From Dillenia suffruticosa (lineage: Eukaryota; Streptophyta; Magnoliopsida; Dilleniales; Dilleniaceae): a DNA stretch of 64,000 bases. The stretch is from assembly GCA_033439265.1 (NCBI GenBank), contig JAVTVX010000009.1:12551109-12615108 (forward strand), given 5' to 3'. Positions 35,317 through 46,073 of the stretch are shown piece after piece. Under the pieces are notes generated by a model, which did no database searches, was not told the DNA's origin, and saw only the letters and a program-made list of their open reading frames with translations. Numbering within the stretch: position 1 is the stretch's first letter; the number at the start of each line of letters is the position of its first letter. Made by a program: the position numbers and the translations under genes.

Positions 35317-37160
35317 ATGCGAATATTTGGTATTGACGCCCATATTCTTATAGATACCAGGTCGAATTTTTCATATGTGAGTGACACGTTCGCTCGCCAT
35401 TCTGATAGACCTCTCTCGCCACTTGATGAGGAGATTATGGTAGTCATTCCTCTTGACAAGCATATCATTCGAGATACAGTCTATAGGGGCTGTGATATCG
35501 GTATTGGGGAGACAGTATTAGAGACAGATCTGATTCTGCTTCCTATCACGGATTTCGATACCATCCTAGAGATGGATTAGCTGAGTTTATACCGGGTTTT
35601 CGTGGATTGTTTCACGAAAGAGGTTGAGTTTCGGAGGTCTGGGCAGTCAATATTAGTTTTTCGGGGCGAGAGACGAGTATTGCCCCGCTGTATTATCTCT
35701 GTTATGAAGGCCAGACGCTTGGTACACCGTGGTAGTGCGGCTTATCTGGCTTATGTTGTCGACACCACCATTGAGGGACTGAGACTTAAAGATGTCCTTG
35801 TGGTACAAGAGTTTCCAGAGATATTCCTCGAGGTACTTCCCGGACTACCACCAGTTTGGGAGTTTAACTTCGATATTGATCTAGTACCGGGGACCAATCC
35901 TATTTCTATTCTGCTATACAGAATGACGCCTACTGAACTGAGAGAGTTTAAGACTTAGTTACAGGAACTCCTAGACAACGGGTTCATTCGCCCGAGCACT
36001 TCACTTGGGGGCGCTCGGTGCTGTTTGTAAAGAAGAATGATGGTATATTTCGGTTTTGTGTGGACTATAAGCAATTCAACAAAACCACCATAAAAGACAG
36101 ATATCCCCTGCCACGTATAGATGATTTGTTTGATCAGTTGTAGGGAGTCAGGGTTTTCTCTAAGATTGATCTTCGTTCAGGTTATCATCAGTTGAGAAAT
36201 CGGGCTGAAAATGTACCCAAAACAGCTTTTCGCATCCGATACGGCCATTACGAGTTTCTAGTCATGCCGTTTAGGCTGACTAATACCCTAGCTGCTTTTA
36301 TGGATCTGAAAAACCGAGTTTTTCACGACTACTTGGATCGGTTCGTCATCATATTCATTGATGACATCTTGAAATATTCACGGAGTGATGAAGATCATGT
36401 TGACCAGTTTCGGGTGGTATTGTAGATACTCCGTAAGAAGCAGCTATATGTCAAATTCTTGAAATGTGAGTTTTGGCTAAGACAAATTGGATTCTTGGGG
36501 TACATTATTTCCACGGAGGGTATTTATGTTGATCCGCGGAAGGTTGAGACTATAGTGAAGTGGGAGCAGCCACAAACAATTACCGAGATTCGTAGTTTTC
36601 TCGGTTTGGCCGGGTATTATCACAGATTTGTAGAGAGATTTTCCCGAATAGCTGCTCCATTGTCGAGATTACCCAAAAGGGGGTCAAGTTTGTTTGGGAT
36701 GACCGTTGTGAGGCGAGCTTCCAGGAGCTCAAACAACAATTGACATCTGCTCATATTTTAGCCCTTCCCACTAGTAGTTAGGAGTATACAGTGTACAGTG
36801 ATACTAGCCGACAGGGATTATATTGTGTTCTAATGCAGGATGGTCGGGTTATTGCATATGCCTCGTGACAGCTGAAGAAACACGAGGTTAACTACCCGAC
36901 ACATGATTTAGAGTTGGCAGCTATAGTTTTCGCGTTGAAAAGATAGCGGCATTATCTTTATAGGGTGACTTGTAGGGTATTCACGGATCACAAAAGTCTA
37001 AAATACTTGTTCACCCAGCGGGAGTTGAACCTCAGACAGAGAAGATAGTTGGAGTTATTGAAAGACTACGACCTTATCATTGATTTCCATCTGGGAAAGG
37101 CAAATGTGGTGGCAGATGCATTGAGCCGAAAGTTATCATCCTCCTCTTCTCCCTCCACTA
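35317..37160 (+). pseudogene. Chromovirus A protease, reverse transcriptase and RNase H remnant
   Basis: Protease: HILIDTRSNFSYV, with the active-site DTG changed to DTR; copy B still has DTG here. Reverse transcriptase: [18 protein letters not shown] start after 35950, then a frameshift near 36010-36030, then FPGQ-region equivalents, and the catalytic [11 protein letters not shown] at 36349-36380 with both aspartates. The thumb and connection follow ([21 protein letters not shown]). RNase H: VYSDTSRQGLYCVLMQ (36790 region) and [12 protein letters not shown] (36985-37020), ending near ADALSRK at 37111. Stops at 35578, 35956, 36141, 36423, 36779, 36866, 36944 and 37046 sit at codons expected to be Trp, Gln or Arg. 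Not functional. Confidence 0.82.
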
Positions 37161-38700
37161 TGACAGAGAGTGCTTACCTCTCTTGCTTGATGAGACTCCG
37201 TACACTCGAGATTAGTTTGACTAGTGATTATCAAGGAGCACTAATAGCTCGATTTGAGGTGAGGTCGACTCTGTTTGAACGTATTAAAGAGCTTCAGGGG
37301 TCAGATGAGGAGCTCCAGAGTATTCTTGAGAAGATCAACAGAGGCGAGAGTGGAGACTTCAGAGTCCGTGATGATAGACTCGTGGTATTCAGAGACAGAG
37401 TGTGTGTTCCGGCCGATAGTGATCTTCGGTGTGCTATCCTTGAGGAAGCATATTCTTTTGCATATGCTATGTATCCCGGGGGTACGAAAATGTACCGGAC
37501 CATCAGGGGTAGCTATTGGTGATCAGGCATGAAGAGGGATATAGCAGAATTTGTGGCACGATACTTGGTGTGCCAGCAGGTGAAGGCTGAGCATCAGCGT
37601 CTAGCGGGCACACTGCAGCCTTTCCCATTTTTGAGTGAAAATGGAAGCATATTACTATGGATTTCGTGATGGGGTTGCCGCGGAGTTATACACGGCATGA
37701 TGCGATTTGGGTGATTGTTGATCGACTCACCAAATCTGCACATTTTATCCCTATCAGTGGTGACTATTCCTTAGAGGCGTTGGCACGTCTCTACATTGAT
37801 ACCATAGTTCGGCTTCATGGGGTGCCCATGTCGATTGTTTCAGATAAGGACCCCAAGTTCACATCTAGGTTTTGGCCTAAGTTGTAGGAGGTATTGGGTA
37901 TTAGATTGAATTTCAGTATGACATATCATTCTTAGACGGACGGCCAGTCTGAGAGGACGATTCAGACGCTCGAGGATATGCTTTGGGTATGTGTCATTGC
38001 TTTTCATGGTAGTTGGGATCGGCACCTTCTACTGGTCGAATTCGCGTATAATAACAGCTATCAGGCCAGTATAGGAATGCCCCCATATGAGGCATTGTAT
38101 CGCAGGAAGTGCTACGCCCCGAAATGCTGGGATGAGGTCAGAAAGTGATGTCTCAGTAGTGTTGAGTGGATTGAGCAAACGAAGGATAAAGTTGAGGTTA
38201 ATCGTGAGCGGATGAAAGCTTCCCAGGACAGACAGAAGGCATATGCCGATCGTAGGTGGCGACCTCTTGAGCTTGCCATAGGAGATATGGTTTTCTTGAA
38301 AATACCTCATTGGAAGGGAGTTATACGATTCAGGCAGCGGGACAAGTTGAGCTCCAAATATATTGGGCCCTTCCGTATCCTTGAGAGGGTCAGGAATGGC
38401 GCATACCGGTTAAAGCTGCCAGATGAACTATCCCGTATTCATAACGGCTTTCATGTCTCAGTACTCCGAAAATATCTAACTGATTCTTTTCATGTACTTG
38501 AGCCTCCACTTGTTGAGTTACGAGAAGACCTTAGTCTTCCAGTTCAGCTCGTGGCTATTCTAGATCGGCAGGTTAGAAAGTTGCGGAAGAAGGAAGTTAT
38601 ATTGGTTAGAGTTTTGTGGAGGAGTGATCAGGTCGAGGAGGAAACCTAGGAGCCCGAGGAGGCTATGAGGAGACAGTACCCCAATTTATTTACTGTTTAG
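37161..38700 (+). pseudogene. Chromovirus A integrase with chromodomain, remnant
   Basis: The zinc-finger region (about 37440-37590) has Tyr where His (AYAMYPGG) and Cys (RYLVCQQ) ligands are expected. The core has [10 protein letters not shown] with the first Asp (37657), [14 protein letters not shown] with the second (37845), and the catalytic-Glu region after the stop at 37933. The C-terminal GPF region reads KYIGPFRILERVRNGAY (38360-38410). A chromodomain follows, AILDRQVRKLRKKEV through RVLWRSDQVEEET, then EPEEAMRRQYPNLF to TAG at 38698. Chromodomains steer such elements to heterochromatin marks. Stops at 37520, 37885, 37933 and 38647 break the frame. Confidence 0.82.
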
Positions 38701-38730
38701 TTCTCTTTTAGTTTCGAGAACGAAACTAGT

Positions 38731-38748
38731 TTTTAAGGGGTTAGAAAA
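38731..38748 (+). other. Polypurine tract of chromovirus A
   Basis: TTTTAAGGGGTTAGAAAA lies directly before the TG of the 3' LTR at 38749, the place where plus-strand DNA synthesis would be primed. Confidence 0.6.
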
Positions 38749-38882
38749 TGTAACATCGACACTGCAGTGTCAGTAATATGGTACCATTCGAGATATTCTT
38801 CAGTTTGTTTATATAGAGAGAGATTTTATTTATTTAAATTGATTTTTGATTTTGTGGAATTTAAATTGAATTTATTTATTTA
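38749..38882 (+). repeat. Truncated 3' LTR of chromovirus A
   Basis: Matches the first about 125 bp of the 5' LTR (30538 onward) with few differences, to about 38871, then breaks into sequence of the opposite orientation. The exact junction is between 38871 and 38890. Confidence 0.75.
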
Positions 38883-39637
38883 AAGGAGAAAGCCGATCGC
38901 GGGCTAGCGGGCCGGTCGGTCGGTGGGCTGGCGGGCTGGCCCTCTGGTGGGCTCACGGGCTTGCAGCCCGGCTTGCTGGCCACAATGGGCTTTGTGGGCC
39001 GCAGTGGGCTCGCGGGTCAACAGTGGGCTTCGCGGCCTGGCCGGCGCTCACGGGCTAAGGATCGCGCACGCGAGTGGATCGCGCGCTGTGAGGCATGTGC
39101 GCTCGCGTAGTGGGTCGTGCGCTGGAGCGTGCTGTGCTCGCACAGAGGGTCGCGCCGGAGGGTGTGCCCGAGCAGGGTAGCTCGCACAGTACTATGCGCT
39201 ATCGTGCGCGGTGCTCTTGCGGTGGTGGCGCGCGACAGAAGCGCGCGGCGGAGGAGACCGAGAGGGAGATCGCGAGAGAGAGTGAATAGCAGAGAGAGAG
39301 AGAAACTAAGAGGGAAGGATAGAGAGAGAGCGGTGGCAATGGTTGTTGGGAGGTGGCGGGTCGCGGCAGAGAGGCGCGAAACAGCCGCGGAGGAGGGCGG
39401 CGGCCGCGGGAGGTGAAGGGTCGGGGAGAGAGAAAGAGGAAGAGAGAGAGAGGGAGGGAGAGAGACGGATTAGGGCTTTTAGCCCTAATCTGACAAGGGG
39501 GAGGGAGTACCGCGTTTCGGGCCGAAACGCAGCGTTTCCCCCTTCCTCTCTCTCTTCTTCTTTTTTTTTTTTTTTAAAAAAAAGAATCTATATTTCAAAA
39601 CCAATACATTGTTCGGGCATCGAGTGTCAGTGTTACA
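38883..39637 (-). mobile_element. LTR fragment of a related chromovirus, inverted
   Basis: On the minus strand this begins TGTAACACTGACACTCG at 39637 and runs through a T/A run, the LTR hairpin, GA/CT microsatellites and part of the GC-rich core, then stops near 38883. Its first about 100 bp differ from the LTRs of A and B, so it is another subfamily or a diverged copy. It abuts protease sequence of copy B at 39638 exactly at the LTR terminus. Confidence 0.7.
39468..39490 (-). other. LTR hairpin, copy 3 (inverted LTR fragment)
   Basis: GATTAGGGCT pairs perfectly with AGCCCTAATC around a 3-nt loop, ten Watson-Crick pairs. The variable position is C-G here. GA/CT microsatellite adjoins. Confidence 0.55.
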
Positions 39638-39762
39638 GGTGAGAGAGGTCTATCAGAATGGCGAGCGAACTTATCTCTCACATATGAAAAATTCGACCCG
39701 GTATCTATAAGAATACGAGCGTCGATACAAAATATTCGCATGGTACCTAAAAGTAGGAAAAA
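39638..39762 (-). pseudogene. Chromovirus B protease fragment
   Basis: Minus strand from about 39745 reads the first part of a pepsin-like retroviral protease, with LIDTGSNFSYV holding an intact DTG active site, then RDKFARHSDRPL, and ends at the junction with the LTR fragment. Only about 40 residues remain. Confidence 0.75.
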
Positions 39763-39922
39763 GAACAACAGAATTTAAAATGCAAAGAAAAAGTGAACGA
39801 ATATATATATATATATATATATATCAAATTAGTTAAGCTTCTAAAGGTTTAACTAGTCAAAACTGTTCATCGACGTCATAATATATAAAAAAAAAACTCA
39901 TACAGAAAATACAACAAAAGTA

Positions 39923-41365
39923 TTACACTGAGGGATCTGCGAGAGCATTACCCATAATAACATCAGGGTTTGCCTGTGCATCCTTTTGCGTCATCGCAAA
40001 CACACGAGCCTGGGCCCTAGGCTGCTATCGCGATGATCCTGGCACTATATTACTCCCGGCTGCAGTCCGAGGAGCGATAAGAGCTGAGTGCGCAGTGCCC
40101 CTTGCTCGCCTGTGCCAGACGTACCAGTACGACTCTACAAAGTCGATCCTCCTCGACTTAAATCGGGACAGACACTCCTAACGTGACCTTGCTTCCCACA
40201 CAAAAAGTAGACTGTGTAGAGACACTAGGGGCTGGTACGACAGAAGGGCTACTGCATCTACGGCAGAAGGGCTGTCTCTGTATAGTAGATTATGTAGAGA
40301 CACTAGGGGCTGATACACCAAAACCCTGTGGTCGAGGTCCTTGTCCTGGTCCTGCTGGTATAAAGCTAGAAGAACCTTCGGGATATCCAGAAACTCTACC
40401 CCTCTTCGAAGACTGTCTACCCTGTGATCCAGTCTTCCTCTTCTGGTGACTCTCTCTCTGTCTAGCCTCCGCTCGGACGATCTCTTCCACCCGATAAGCT
40501 GAATCAATCACCTCTGATAGTGTAAAAGATGGAGTCACTGTCATATACTTTCTGATACTCAATTGGAGACCATCTTCAAACTTGAACCTCATCTGAGCCT
40601 TTGTAGTCATGTCGGGGACAAAGGCCGCTAGTCGTCTAAGCTCAGCCTTGTACTCTGAAACTGACCTCGTCCCCTGGTGTAAGTGCAGAAACTTCATCCT
40701 CATCCAGTCCTGCTGGAACGGGGTAAAGTACCTGCAGTCGAACTCTTGTAGAAAGTCCTCCCACCGCAGGGTCTATATAGCACTATCACGGATAGCCTCC
40801 CATCATGAGAGGGCATCTATGTAGAGGAGTCTCTCAACAACTCTCAATCTGAGCTCCTCTGACAACCCCAAATCCGTAAGGATCCTACGAATCTTGTTGA
40901 TCCAGTGTTTCGCCGCTACGGCATCACTGTATCCTGAAAAGGCTGTGCATCTGAGCTGCCGAGACTCTTTCACCAACTGCGTGACCTCGTGGATGCACCT
41001 CAAAGTAGCCGATATCTCATCGGTCAAAGTAGAAACAGAAAAACCGACCACCGAAGGAGGAATCGATGTCGTAGGAGCAGGTACGGCTGCAGGTAAGGTC
41101 GCTGGAGTCTGTAGTGGAGGTGGTGGCATCTGCGCCCCATATCTACTGTACCACTCCTGCCACTACTTCAAGGCATCGAGTGGTGGTGGAGGAATCTCGG
41201 TTGTAACAGTCGGTGGAGGTGCTGGGGGTGGCGCTGGTGAGCGTGCTCGAGTGAGGAAGCATCCTCTGGCACTCGTGGCGCCTCGGGTGCCCTAGGTGTA
41301 TTAGGTACTGAAAGACCTTCAAGTGATGCGAATCTAGCACCTCTCCTATCACGTCTAGGTGGCAT
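39923..41365 (-). pseudogene. Chromovirus B gag remnant
   Basis: ATG at 41365 opens MPPRRDRRGARFASLEGL; the ortholog of A's last codons ends in TAA at 39925-39923. The span is 1443 bp, a multiple of three, but local frameshifts and stops occur (for example a stop near 41168 and another near 40800). The gag domain is well preserved at 40703-40290 (RSVSEYKAELRRLAAFVPDM). A partial duplication is seen near 40200-40330, where a stretch around AGAGACACTAGGGGCTG occurs twice. B keeps CAG at three codons that are TAG in A. Confidence 0.78.
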
Positions 41366-41644
41366 AATTCTGCAACAAGAATATATTTTTATTAGATTGA
41401 AATCAAGAATTAGGGTTAGTTGCTCCATAACTAACCCCCTAAAAAACATGAACTATAATTCAAAGTATTTGAATCGAAATAACGGGTTAGATGCGTTATG
41501 TATCCAACTCCATAAAATAGATGAACTTATATGCATATGGCAAAATATGACACTTTAAATTACTGTATGAAACTCTATAATGCATTGAGAACTTTTCATA
41601 TACTTGGGAAGACTTTTACTACTACATTTTCTCTAACCTAGACA

Positions 41645-41655
41645 CTCTGATACTA
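41645..41655 (-). other. Primer binding site of chromovirus B
   Basis: Minus strand TAGTATCAGAG, one change from the Met-tRNA site TGGTATCAGAG, 7 nt inside the LTR end. Confidence 0.7.
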
Positions 41656-41662
41656 ATAGAAC

Positions 41663-44368
41663 TGTCACGCCCCAAACCGGGTTCGTGAGTAGCCGGCCGT
41701 TGCTCTGAATGCCAGCTGTATTTCTACAGAAAATTTGGTAGAATCTCCCCAAAAATCGGAGGTTTTCCATGTACAAATAAACCTGTATAATGTAAAATCA
41801 ACCTGTAAATAAAATAAAATGGCTATCCCGACCTCACAACAACCTACCAACTACTGTAGACATCCAGAACAACATCAGGCTATATAAATTTCTAACAGTC
41901 CTACCCACAGACCTCAACTGCCATGTCCGACTAGAGCATGAGCAGCTGCCACACCGAACGTGCCTAAAGTTTATACAAATGTACGACAAATTTCCCAAGT
42001 AGAAAGTTTAAACGCTTACAGATGTCTCAATATAAGTAAAATGAATCAAAGCGAGAGTTATGTATATAACTGCCCATAAGTTATACAGTCATCCCATAAT
42101 ATACACGGCCAACTACGGACCTCAATATCAAGACTGCGCAGGGTCGAAACAAAGTATGAAATTCATATTTCAAATTTAACTTAAACTTCACCGTCGTAAA
42201 TACCAAATCTCAGGGTATACTGTCAAACCCTCTAGAGCCTGAAATGTCGCTTTATCATAAATATCCTATCTGAGTAAGAAAAAGAGAGGGGTGAGTATCA
42301 TGGGAAGATACTCAATGAGTGAAGGGGATAATATCAAGCATAAATAGTGTGGGTGAACCATTGGAGTGTCAAATAATATCATTTGAAACAAAAATTTACA
42401 TTTCACAGCAAAACATAATATGTTTAGCAATTTGAAATCATTATATCAATCATACGATAACAAACATGTATGCATCCATTTAAAAATCAAATAATAGTAG
42501 AGCAAGCCAAAGATAATCCTGACAAGGATTAACCATGACAAAGGACAGATGCATCAGGGGTTTTATTATACATAGGCTTTAAAAAAATCGCTTTCTACCC
42601 CGACGTTGGCCATGAGTTTGCTGGGGCTAACTCATCATCGTGTATAGGACCCCACCCGGTACTAGATGGTGGCGTCACACTCGTCCTCCCCCATCGTGGG
42701 TTTAAACGGCCGCGCCTATAGCCCTTAGAATCAATGACGTTTGTGAATACCTCCTGCAGAAGCGTATCCGGGTAACCTGTGCCTCTACAAATACCCTTTG
42801 TCATAACGGAATCATCAATGTTATCACTATAGTATCACAAGGGCACAACGTCCCATAAGAAAGAATCATATCATGCATAACTAGTGGGCATCCAACCCAT
42901 ATAGTTTATCAAAGCATTTAAAATCCGCGTGCCAATATATTTCATCAAATCATTCCAAAACCGCATACCAATGCAACTGTAAAAAGGAATTTATCAAATT
43001 TCAAGTAATGACACAATTTTTGTTTCATTTCAAACCATAGATGCATGGTCATCGTAAACATAATTTAAGACACTCACATTTCATACGTCAAGTCAATGTA
43101 TATCAAAAGTATGTTTTATCGAAAACACGGCAAAAAACACGTTTCACTATTTCATACAAGAGATTGGAGTTTCACTCACATTTTTAGGGAGAGTGGTCAC
43201 TCTCTATTTTTCAATTCAATCCAATTGACTCCTCGAGTCTCCAAAAGACAAACCTAATCAATCATCACAATTTAATATCAAATAAAGGTCTAATATGGGA
43301 TTTTCAATTTTTCTTTCAAATTTAATACAACTTTAATTGACACAATCCCCTTTCTAGATTCTCGTTTCATCACTTTTGAATCATTTGGCTCACCAATGAT
43401 CAATTTTTTAATATTTCTCATTTTCTCTAATTTTTCTCGAATTTAACATTATATAGTTTCCGATTCTAAATTTCCACATAATTTCGACAAACTTAATTTA
43501 AATATTAAAGTAATTGTATTTCTCTCACCTAGTGTTTCTCGGATCTCAGACCTAACTTTCGTTCGCCCGTCGAATTGATCTAAAATTTGTAATATTTTCA
43601 AATTTGAAACGAGGTTAGCAACTAATTAAATTGCTAAATGCCAAACCCTAGAATTATATCCAATTATAGTCGTTACCTGCAGTAAAGAAAATGTAGGTGA
43701 GCTCTCGAAGGGAACAGTTGGTCGCGGGCCGGCTGGCCGGCGGGCTGGCGGGTTGCCCGGATGGTGGGCTCGCGGACTGGTTTGCTGGCCGCAATGGGCT
43801 TCGCGGCCTGGCGGTCGCTCACGGGCTAGGACTCGCACTCACGAGCTGGAGCGCTCGTGGCTTGGAGCGCTCGTGGGCTAGGGCTCACGGGAGGTCTGCA
43901 GTCGCGCACTTACGGGCTGAGGCGCGCGCTTGCGAGCTGAGGCTTGCACTCGTGAGAGGATCGCACGTTGTGAGGCGCGCGTGCTCGTGCAGGGTCACAC
44001 ACTCGGGCAGGGGTCACGCGCTCGTGCAGGGGTGGCACGCTGTGGCTTGTGCTCGCGCAGAGGGTTGCGCTGGAGCTCGTTAGCTCTCGTGCTGGGGTGC
44101 GCTCGTGCAGGGATCGCGCTAGAGCGCACTCTCACTCGTGCTGGGAGATCGCACGCTGGGCTCGCGCTGTGCAGAGTTGGAAGGTACTGCTCGCGGGCGA
44201 TCGCGCACTGGGCTAGAGCGGGAAGGATCGCGCTACAGTGGAGGAACTGCGCTCGCGGGAAGGCATTGCAGCGGCGGCGATCGCGGGAGGAAGGCGAGGC
44301 GATGGGCGGCGGCGATGGCGGAAAGGGAGCAGCTGCGGGAGAGGAAGAGATGGAGTGAGAGAGAGAGA

Positions 44369-44405
<37 letters not shown>

Positions 44406-44621
44406 AGGAAGAATTAAGGCTTTAAGCCCTAATTCGATTTCTTCTTTTTTTTCATTATTATTTACATATATATATATATATATATATTCATTTTACACAA
44501 ATTTTTTTACGGATACGGCATAATAACTAAAAATTCAATTTAAATACCCAAAAATCAAAATTCAATATAAATAAATAAAATTTCTCGTATAAAAATACGG
44601 TATCACAGAGTCGACGTTACA
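41663..44621 (-). repeat. 5' LTR of chromovirus B
   Basis: 2959 bp, TGTAACGTCGAC to GGGGCGTGACA on the minus strand. Contains the GC-rich core (about 43700-44350), a GA run (44356-44402), the hairpin, and an AT run (44463-44484). The part inside 41663-43600 is closely similar to 31400-33403 inverted, while the outermost part is diverged. Confidence 0.85.
44411..44435 (-). other. LTR hairpin, copy 4 (chromovirus B)
   Basis: On the sense (minus) strand GAATTAGGGCTT pairs with AAGCCTTAATTC around one base, twelve pairs with a single G-T that would be G-U in RNA. On the plus strand the same pair would be an A-C mismatch, so the fold is favoured only in the transcribed strand. Confidence 0.55.
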
Positions 44622-44655
44622 CCCCGACTTAGTGTAGGGGTAGGGGGAGGGTAGG
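44622..44655 (-). mobile_element. 3' part of Au-like SINE, split by Athila element
   Basis: Minus strand CCTACCCTCCCCCTACCCC continues the SINE body that resumes at 56463. C-rich CCCTCCCC sequence follows the GGAAGGCT block in Au-type SINEs. The 3' end is cut or abutted by the chromovirus B LTR. Confidence 0.55.
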
Positions 44656-46056
44656 TGGTGTGTCATCAAACAGCCAAACATAAAATACCTACTTCAAACG
44701 ATACGAATATAGCGCGAGTAGGGTCGTATCCACAGAGAACGACAGAACTATTTCTTTCAAAAAAGATGAAAATAAAATATGGGGGGTTTTTATAAAATAA
44801 TCTAAAATAATTAAGTAAACAAATCACTGAAAATTTACTAAAATAAAATGATGAGATAATATCAATTAAAGAAAAAGATGTCAATTAAGATAAAATCTAG
44901 TCAAATGAGTTATTTCCACCTTAATGTGTTTGATTGATCATTGATACAAAAATTACTCGATATTATGCGAATAAATTGGTTATAGCCGCTAAATACTACG
45001 AAACGACCAATCTCTCCTTACTTTTTTGGCAATCAAGATACTATCGTTAATTAATTCCCTAATCGAAAGATAACCCAAGAGACCCTCGTTGGATTTATTG
45101 TTCCGACAGCATTAAGATCTAGAGAGACTCAATTCTAATCAGTAAATTCTAACCTTGATTTATTTAAATTAGATTATCTAATCTCTCGAAATAAATCCTA
45201 CCGCTTACGAGACCATAAAATTATGTCAATTACCACTCCGTTAAAAACACACAAATTTTGCTATTTTTAAATGGTAGTAGACTATTCTAGGGTTATCAAA
45301 CATAGCGCTCTATTTAACAATACCAAAATAATCATAAACACTAAGCATAGAGATTAAATAAATACCCACAAATATCAAACAAATAAGATCATTTAGATCT
45401 CACAATCATCATTTATCAAGATTTCAATAATTCTTTGACTAGAAAAGAAATTAAAATGAAAACATAATGAAAGAAAACTCACAAAAAATGAATGTTGCTT
45501 CTAAGGAATGAAGAAAAGAACAAAGAGTTTCTCTCCTGGTTGAAGGCTGCTGCCTGTTGTTTTTTTGTTTTTGCATACCCCCCAAAAGTCAAGAACACAA
45601 AGCTTAAATATCTCTTCTAGTGGGGGGCGGCTGGAACCCTAAAGGAATAGTAAATCCTACAATTTTACCTTAGTAAAATTACTCCATAATATTCTCTAAA
45701 ATTGAATGAAATATCCTAAAGAATAAAATCCTAAAAACTTCAAATAAAATAAAAAATGTTTTTTTACATTTACAACTTTTCAAAATTTCACATTCTTAAA
45801 TATTAGGAATGAAAAATAGAATTTTCAAAAGTCTTGTATTTCTCCTTGAATTCAGCGCACCCACGTGCTAATGAAAAGTCACTTCTGTCTGTTCTTTCAT
45901 CCTTGCATAATTGCTCCAATTAAGCCTCTTTTTTTCATATTTCTCCCCGCCTTTTGTCTGACTAATCTAACACATCAATCACCACAATTAGTATAATATT
46001 TTCTCAAAATAATGCAAAAATCAATTACAAATATTGTACTTATTTTGTTCCTATCA
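44656..46056 (-). repeat. 3' LTR of the Athila-type element
   Basis: 1401 bp, paired with 55061-56462. Plus-strand start TGGTGTGTCATC, end TTCCTATCA. Confidence 0.93.
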
Positions 46057-46073
46057 AATTCCCCCACACCTAG
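46057..46073 (-). other. Polypurine tract of the Athila-type element
   Basis: Minus strand TAGGTGTGGGGGAATTT sits directly before the TGATAGG start of the 3' LTR. Confidence 0.85.

Larger units (their letters stand above)
30538..38882 (+). mobile_element. Tekay/Del-type chromovirus A (3' LTR truncated)
   Basis: 5' LTR 30538-33403, Met-tRNA primer site, gag, a 170-bp AT-rich spacer, then protease, RT, RNase H, integrase and a C-terminal chromodomain, then a purine-rich tract and the first about 130 bp of the 3' LTR. This is the standard order of a chromovirus of the Tekay/Del group. At least a dozen stops and a few frameshifts make it inactive. The left flank is the Tat LTR; the right target-site copy is lost because the 3' LTR is truncated where inverted LTR sequence begins. 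Confidence 0.88.
39638..44621 (-). mobile_element. Chromovirus B, inverted, 5' half only
   Basis: Minus strand: 5' LTR 44621 to 41663, near-consensus primer site, gag from ATG at 41365 to TAA at 39923, the same AT-rich gag-pol spacer as in A, then the first about 120 bp of protease, which stops at 39638. RT, RNase H and integrase are absent. Closely related to A across gag and the LTR 3' part. The outer LTR end TGTAACGTCGAC (minus) meets SINE sequence at 44622. Confidence 0.82.
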
